NCBI RefSeq assembly: GCF_029962485.1 | Contig: NZ_CP073638.1 | Span: forward strand, 62,001 to 126,000 | Length of the DNA: 64,000 bases | From: Burkholderia cepacia | GTDB taxonomy: Bacteria > Pseudomonadota > Gammaproteobacteria > Burkholderiales > Burkholderiaceae | Reading direction: 5' to 3' | Shown here: positions 60,969 through 64,000 of the stretch, piece after piece | Position numbering within the stretch: position 1 is the stretch's first letter | How the letters are laid out: each line of letters opens with the position of its first letter | Translations under genes and position numbers: made by a program | Notes under the pieces: model-generated | Seen by the model: the letters and a program-made list of their open reading frames with translations, nothing else | The model's database searches: none | Told to the model about the DNA's origin: nothing

Positions 60969-62318
60969 ATGCAACAAAATTCGACCGTTATCAACGCACC
61001 CGCCAAGACGTCCCAGCCGCTGCAGCCGCCGCGTCTCGGCGAAGAAATCCTGCGCGTCGAGCACGTGAACCGCGGCTTCAACAAGTCGCAGGGCGAACTG
61101 CTCGTGCTCGACGATGCGAACCTGTCGCTACGCGAAGGCGAGATCGTCGGCCTGCTCGGCCGTTCCGGCTCGGGCAAGTCGACGCTGCTGCGGATCATCG
61201 CCGGCCTGATCGAGCCGACCGGCGGCGAAGTGACCTACCTCGGCAAGCCGCTGAGCGGCCCGGCCGAAGGCGTCGCGATGGTGTTCCAGACCTTCGCGCT
61301 GTTCCCGTGGCTGACCGTGTTGCAGAACGTGGAAGCCGGCCTCGAAGCGCTGGGCGTCGGCGCACGCGAGCGGCGCGAACGTGCGCTTGCCGCGATCGAC
61401 CTGATCGGTCTCGACGGCTTCGAGAACGCGTATCCGCGCGAACTGTCGGGCGGGATGCGCCAGCGCGTCGGCTTTGCGCGCGCGCTCGTCGTCGACCCGA
61501 CGATCCTGCTGATGGACGAGCCGTTCTCGGCGCTCGACGTGCTGACGGCCGAGACGCTGCGTACCGACCTGCTCGACCTGTGGACGCAAGGCCGCATGCC
61601 GATCAAGTCGGTGCTGATCGTCACGCACAACATCGAGGAAGCCGTGTTCATGTGCGACCGGATCCTCGTGTTGTCGTCGAATCCGGGCCGCGTGATCGCC
61701 GAGATCAAGGTGCCGTTCAAGCATCCGCGCAACCGGCTCGACACCGATTTCCGCAAGCTCGTCGACGACATCTACGCGAAGATGACCGCGCGCCAGACCA
61801 ACGAGGCGACGAAGAAGGGGCTCGAACTCGGCAGCTGGATGCCGCGCGTATCGACCAACCTGATGGCCGGCCTGATCGAGACGCTTGCGATGGCGCCGTA
61901 CCACGGCCGCGCGGACATGCCGGAAATCGCGCGCACGCTGCATCTGGAAGTGGACGAACTGTTCCCGATCGCCGAAGTGCTGCAGTACCTCGGTTTCGCG
62001 GACGTGCGCGAAGGCGACGTGTTCCTGACGCCGCCCGCGCGCGTGTTCGCGGAGTTCGGCACGCAGGAGCGCAAGCTGATGTTCGCCGATCATTTGCTGA
62101 AGCATGTGCCGCTGGCGGCGCGGATCCGGAAGGTGCTCAACGAGCGTCCGGGCCATCGTGCGCCGCGCGTGCGCTTCGAGCAGGAGCTGGAGGATTTCCT
62201 GTCGGACGAAGCGGCCGAGGAAACGCTCGACGCGGTGATCGACTGGGGCCGCTACGGCGAAGTCTTTTCGTACAACGACAAGACGGAAGTGTTCAGTCTC
62301 GAGGATGTCGAGAGCTGA
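60969..62318 (+). CDS. ABC transporter ATP-binding protein with C-terminal AAA-associated domain
   Basis: A 449-residue protein. The first 270 residues are a NitT/TauT-type ATPase: Walker A GRSGSGKS (64-71), Q-loop FQTFALFPW, signature LSGGMRQR, Walker B ILLMDEPFSALD and switch His in VTHNIEEAV. The remaining 160 residues (LMAGLIETLAMAPYHGRADMPEIARTLHLEVDELFPIAEVLQYLGFADV ...) match the AAA-associated C-terminal domain found on this subgroup and are probably regulatory. Pairs with the fused permease just upstream. Confidence 0.92.
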   Translation: MQQNSTVINAPAKTSQPLQPPRLGEEILRVEHVNRGFNKSQGELLVLDDANLSLREGEIVGLLGRSGSGKSTLLRIIAGLIEPTGGEVTYLGKPLSGPAEGVAMVFQTFALFPWLTVLQNVEAGLEALGVGARERRERALAAIDLIGLDGFENAYPRELSGGMRQRVGFARALVVDPTILLMDEPFSALDVLTAETLRTDLLDLWTQGRMPIKSVLIVTHNIEEAVFMCDRILVLSSNPGRVIAEIKVPFKHPRNRLDTDFRKLVDDIYAKMTARQTNEATKKGLELGSWMPRVSTNLMAGLIETLAMAPYHGRADMPEIARTLHLEVDELFPIAEVLQYLGFADVREGDVFLTPPARVFAEFGTQERKLMFADHLLKHVPLAARIRKVLNERPGHRAPRVRFEQELEDFLSDEAAEETLDAVIDWGRYGEVFSYNDKTEVFSLEDVES

Positions 62319-62334
62319 TCGCCGAGTGCGCATC

Positions 62335-62366
62335 GCATCTCGTCACGCAGGGTCGTGACGAGATGC
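62335..62366. terminator. Strong bidirectional hairpin between ABC operon and tssA
   Basis: GCATCTCGTCACG (62335-62347), loop CAGGGT, CGTGACGAGATGC (62354-62366): perfect 13-bp stem. It lies between convergent stops at 62318 and 62369. No U-run on either side, but stem length and position make termination likely. Confidence 0.7.
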
Positions 62367-62368
62367 CC

Positions 62369-63481
62369 TCACGAGCCGTCTGCTTCTTCCCACTGAGCGA
62401 GCAGCTCCGCAGGGATGGCCTTGACGACATCGACATAGCGTTTCCCGACGAATTGTTCGGCGCGTTTGAGCAGCACTGGAATGGGGCTGCTTGGTTCGTT
62501 CGTCTCGAACCAGCGGCGTGCCGCGCAAATCAACGTCAACGCTGCCTGTCGGTCGGTCGGCGCAATGGGCGCGGGCGTGGCAGCGAGTGTGGAGAAAACG
62601 GCGCGCTCGCTGTTGCCCCGAACCGACAAGGTCGCCGCCTCGGCGGGCACCGGTTGCGCGTTTGCACTGTTATCCAGGTGTTCTGCCACAGGCACGGTGT
62701 CCGACCGGGTTTCGACCTGCGGTTCGCTTGCTTGAAAGAGCCGGAGCAGGCGGATCAACGGGGAAAAATCCGGTAGATACGTGTCGAGGTGCGTCGCGCA
62801 CCAGGTATCGATGGCAGAGAGGCTCGTGATCGCGTCGTGGAAGGCCCTTATCGTCGACGGCTGCTGTTCGCGCAGGTTCTGCAACTGCAGCGCGACCGAG
62901 TCGGGCGCGAGCGCATCGACCGGACGCGGATGCGCGAATGCACGCTCGACGTCGCGTACCTGCAGCCGGGTGGCGGTCGATCGGGTCAGGACGATTTCCC
63001 GCACATCGGCCAGCAACCCTTCCGGATCCGACAGCGCTTGCAATGCGTTCATACGCATCTCCAGCGCGGCATGGCGATCGTTGTCGGCATCGGCCTGTGG
63101 ATGGAGCTGCTCTGGAAATGCCTGCAACCAGGCCGCCAGTAGCCGCGTTCCATCCGCAAGACCTGCCACGCCGCCCAGGCGCGTGCGGCAGCGCGTATGC
63201 AGCACGGCGACGCGCATGTCCTTCGTCCGCGTCATCAGCCGCCGGCTGTCTCGCTCGATCTCGCTCCAGTTGAGCGGATCGGGCGAACCGACGAAGTCGC
63301 CGTATTGCACATCCTGCCTGGGCGCGGCGCCGGCAAACAGCACCACGAAATCATGGTCGTATTCGAGATCCGGGCCGCACGGCGCCCTATCGCTCAATGG
63401 CGCGAGCCAGTCCTCATGCGGCGTATCCGCGACGGCCGCCCGGCCGGGCTTGCTTTGCGTGGTAGACAATTTCCTGCTCAT
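62369..63481 (-). CDS. tssA: Type VI secretion protein TssA
   Basis: A 370-residue TssA/ImpA-type protein. The N-terminal ImpA_N domain is recognisable: DWLAPLSDRAPCGPDLEYDHDF, then DPLNWSEIERDSRRLMTRTKDMRVAVLHTRCRTRLGGVAGLADGTRLLAAWLQAFPEQLHPQAD. The C-terminal region ends in CAARRWFETNEPSSPIPVLLKRAEQFVGKRYVDVVKAIPAELL, the shared C-terminal signature. TssA coordinates baseplate priming and sheath polymerisation. The ATG at 63479-63481 overlaps the tssG stop by 4 bp (ATGA). Confidence 0.93.
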   Translation of the reverse strand: MSRKLSTTQSKPGRAAVADTPHEDWLAPLSDRAPCGPDLEYDHDFVVLFAGAAPRQDVQYGDFVGSPDPLNWSEIERDSRRLMTRTKDMRVAVLHTRCRTRLGGVAGLADGTRLLAAWLQAFPEQLHPQADADNDRHAALEMRMNALQALSDPEGLLADVREIVLTRSTATRLQVRDVERAFAHPRPVDALAPDSVALQLQNLREQQPSTIRAFHDAITSLSAIDTWCATHLDTYLPDFSPLIRLLRLFQASEPQVETRSDTVPVAEHLDNSANAQPVPAEAATLSVRGNSERAVFSTLAATPAPIAPTDRQAALTLICAARRWFETNEPSSPIPVLLKRAEQFVGKRYVDVVKAIPAELLAQWEEADGS

Positions 63482-64000
63482 GGTCGATGTTCGGAGGCCA
63501 TATCGCGGCGATTGAAATGGCGTGCATGGCGTTCGGGATCGAAGCGCATGCCGGTGATCGGCTTGTCGGGCGTGGGGCGGCCCAGCCAGCCGGACCAGCC
63601 CATCCGCTGCCGGCCACCCATCACGGCCGCCGGCGCGCTCTCGGGCTTGATGCGAAGCTCGAGTTCCCATTCGAGCTCGTGACCGACGAATGCCCGCACC
63701 CACTCGACGAGGCGCGGCAGGTCTTCGCCTTGCGGTGTGAAGCGCAGGTACGCGTCGAGATCGACGGGGCCGATCACGATGCGGAACCGGTGCTGGCAGT
63801 CGGGAGCGACGCGCCCGAGCACCGCGCCGCGACCCATCGTCGCGGCGGCGCCCGGGTAGCCCATGCGCCCGCAGTCGACCGGATCGATTTCGATCCAGTG
63901 AAAGACGTTTTCCTCGACGGCGACCGGGACGCCGAAATAATGTTCGAGCGTGGCGCGCAGCCCGTCCGGATTGCGCGATTCTCGAACGAGATGGGCCGAG
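63478..64000 (-). CDS. tssG: Type VI secretion baseplate protein TssG, 5' truncated
   Basis: C-terminal 173 codons of TssG (ImpH/VasB) entering from the right window edge; the frame is open to base 64000. It shows LRATLEHYFGVPVAVEENVFHWIEID, GYPGAAATMGRGAVLGRVAPDCQHRFRIVIGPVD, then LPRLVEWVRAFVGHELEWELELRIKPE and the terminal LGWSGWLG-like motif (MGWSGWLGRPTPDKPIT). TssG is part of the baseplate wedge with TssF and TssE. The rest of the locus must lie to the right. Confidence 0.92.
   Translation of the reverse strand, partial: SAHLVRESRNPDGLRATLEHYFGVPVAVEENVFHWIEIDPVDCGRMGYPGAAATMGRGAVLGRVAPDCQHRFRIVIGPVDLDAYLRFTPQGEDLPRLVEWVRAFVGHELEWELELRIKPESAPAAVMGGRQRMGWSGWLGRPTPDKPITGMRFDPERHARHFNRRDMASEHRP

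Overview
The window is high-GC, gene-dense DNA (roughly two thirds G+C by eye) from a beta-proteobacterium. It is most like Burkholderia, probably the B. cepacia complex. Grounds are the codon bias, a creBCD cluster, a DUF3138-type outer-membrane protein, an MHS-type transporter set, many LysR/AraC/LacI regulators beside small catabolic cassettes, and the edge of a type VI secretion locus. Species assignment is inference. No rRNA, tRNA, CRISPR array, integrase or transposase was seen.

Layout. 0-7 kb: a MoaF-like/SDR pair cut by the window edge, a DapB-like reductase with an in-frame 15-bp repeat, a DUF4410 lipoprotein, and an EF-hand protein/response regulator/histidine kinase operon next to an exported Val/Pro/Ala-rich protein. 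7-13 kb: a 0.64-kb intergenic region full of 10-bp-phased CGACAY repeats, a sterol-desaturase-family enzyme, a frameshifted SDR, and creB-creC-creD with an 11-bp-phased TTCAC array before creD. 13-25 kb: RidA, a 65-aa cysteine-rich protein, an MFS pump with a LysR regulator, an NmrA/epimerase-like protein with a LysR regulator, a 47-aa lipoprotein, a LysR/DUF4286/MHS transporter/DUF2848 cassette, an SDR and a zinc metallopeptidase.

25-34.5 kb looks like one catabolic island: LuxR-type regulator, small membrane protein, aldehyde dehydrogenase, class III aminotransferase, APC permease, DUF3156 protein, AraC-type regulator and porin. Four of its intergenic regions share the same element (TTTGCCGATTTGCG core), which suggests a local regulon for uptake and oxidation of an amine or omega-amino acid. 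34.6-40.6 kb: an ABC importer (binding protein and two permeases, no ATPase) with a LacI regulator, a PI-PLC-like phosphodiesterase and an exported alpha/beta hydrolase. 40.6-43.4 kb: LysE-type exporter, GNAT, and an ArsR regulator with an Old Yellow Enzyme.

43.4-48.4 kb is somewhat less GC-rich. It carries a PotD-like binding protein without its transporter, a DUF3138 outer-membrane protein and a Tat-exported, probably lipidated agmatine-deiminase-family enzyme, so it may be an envelope-located agmatine/polyamine system. 48.4-57 kb: an HxlR-type regulator whose two identical 19-bp operators flank a divergent promoter region, HAD phosphatase, MFS transporter, exported hydrolase, a D-2-hydroxyacid dehydrogenase with an extra C-terminal domain, patatin, cupin, cupredoxin and Tat-exported metallophosphoesterase. 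57-62.3 kb: a PiT phosphate transporter behind a tandem Pho box, and a NitT/TauT-type ABC transporter (fused double permease and ATPase with an accessory domain). 62.3-64 kb: tssA and the end of tssG, on the minus strand and cut by the window edge.
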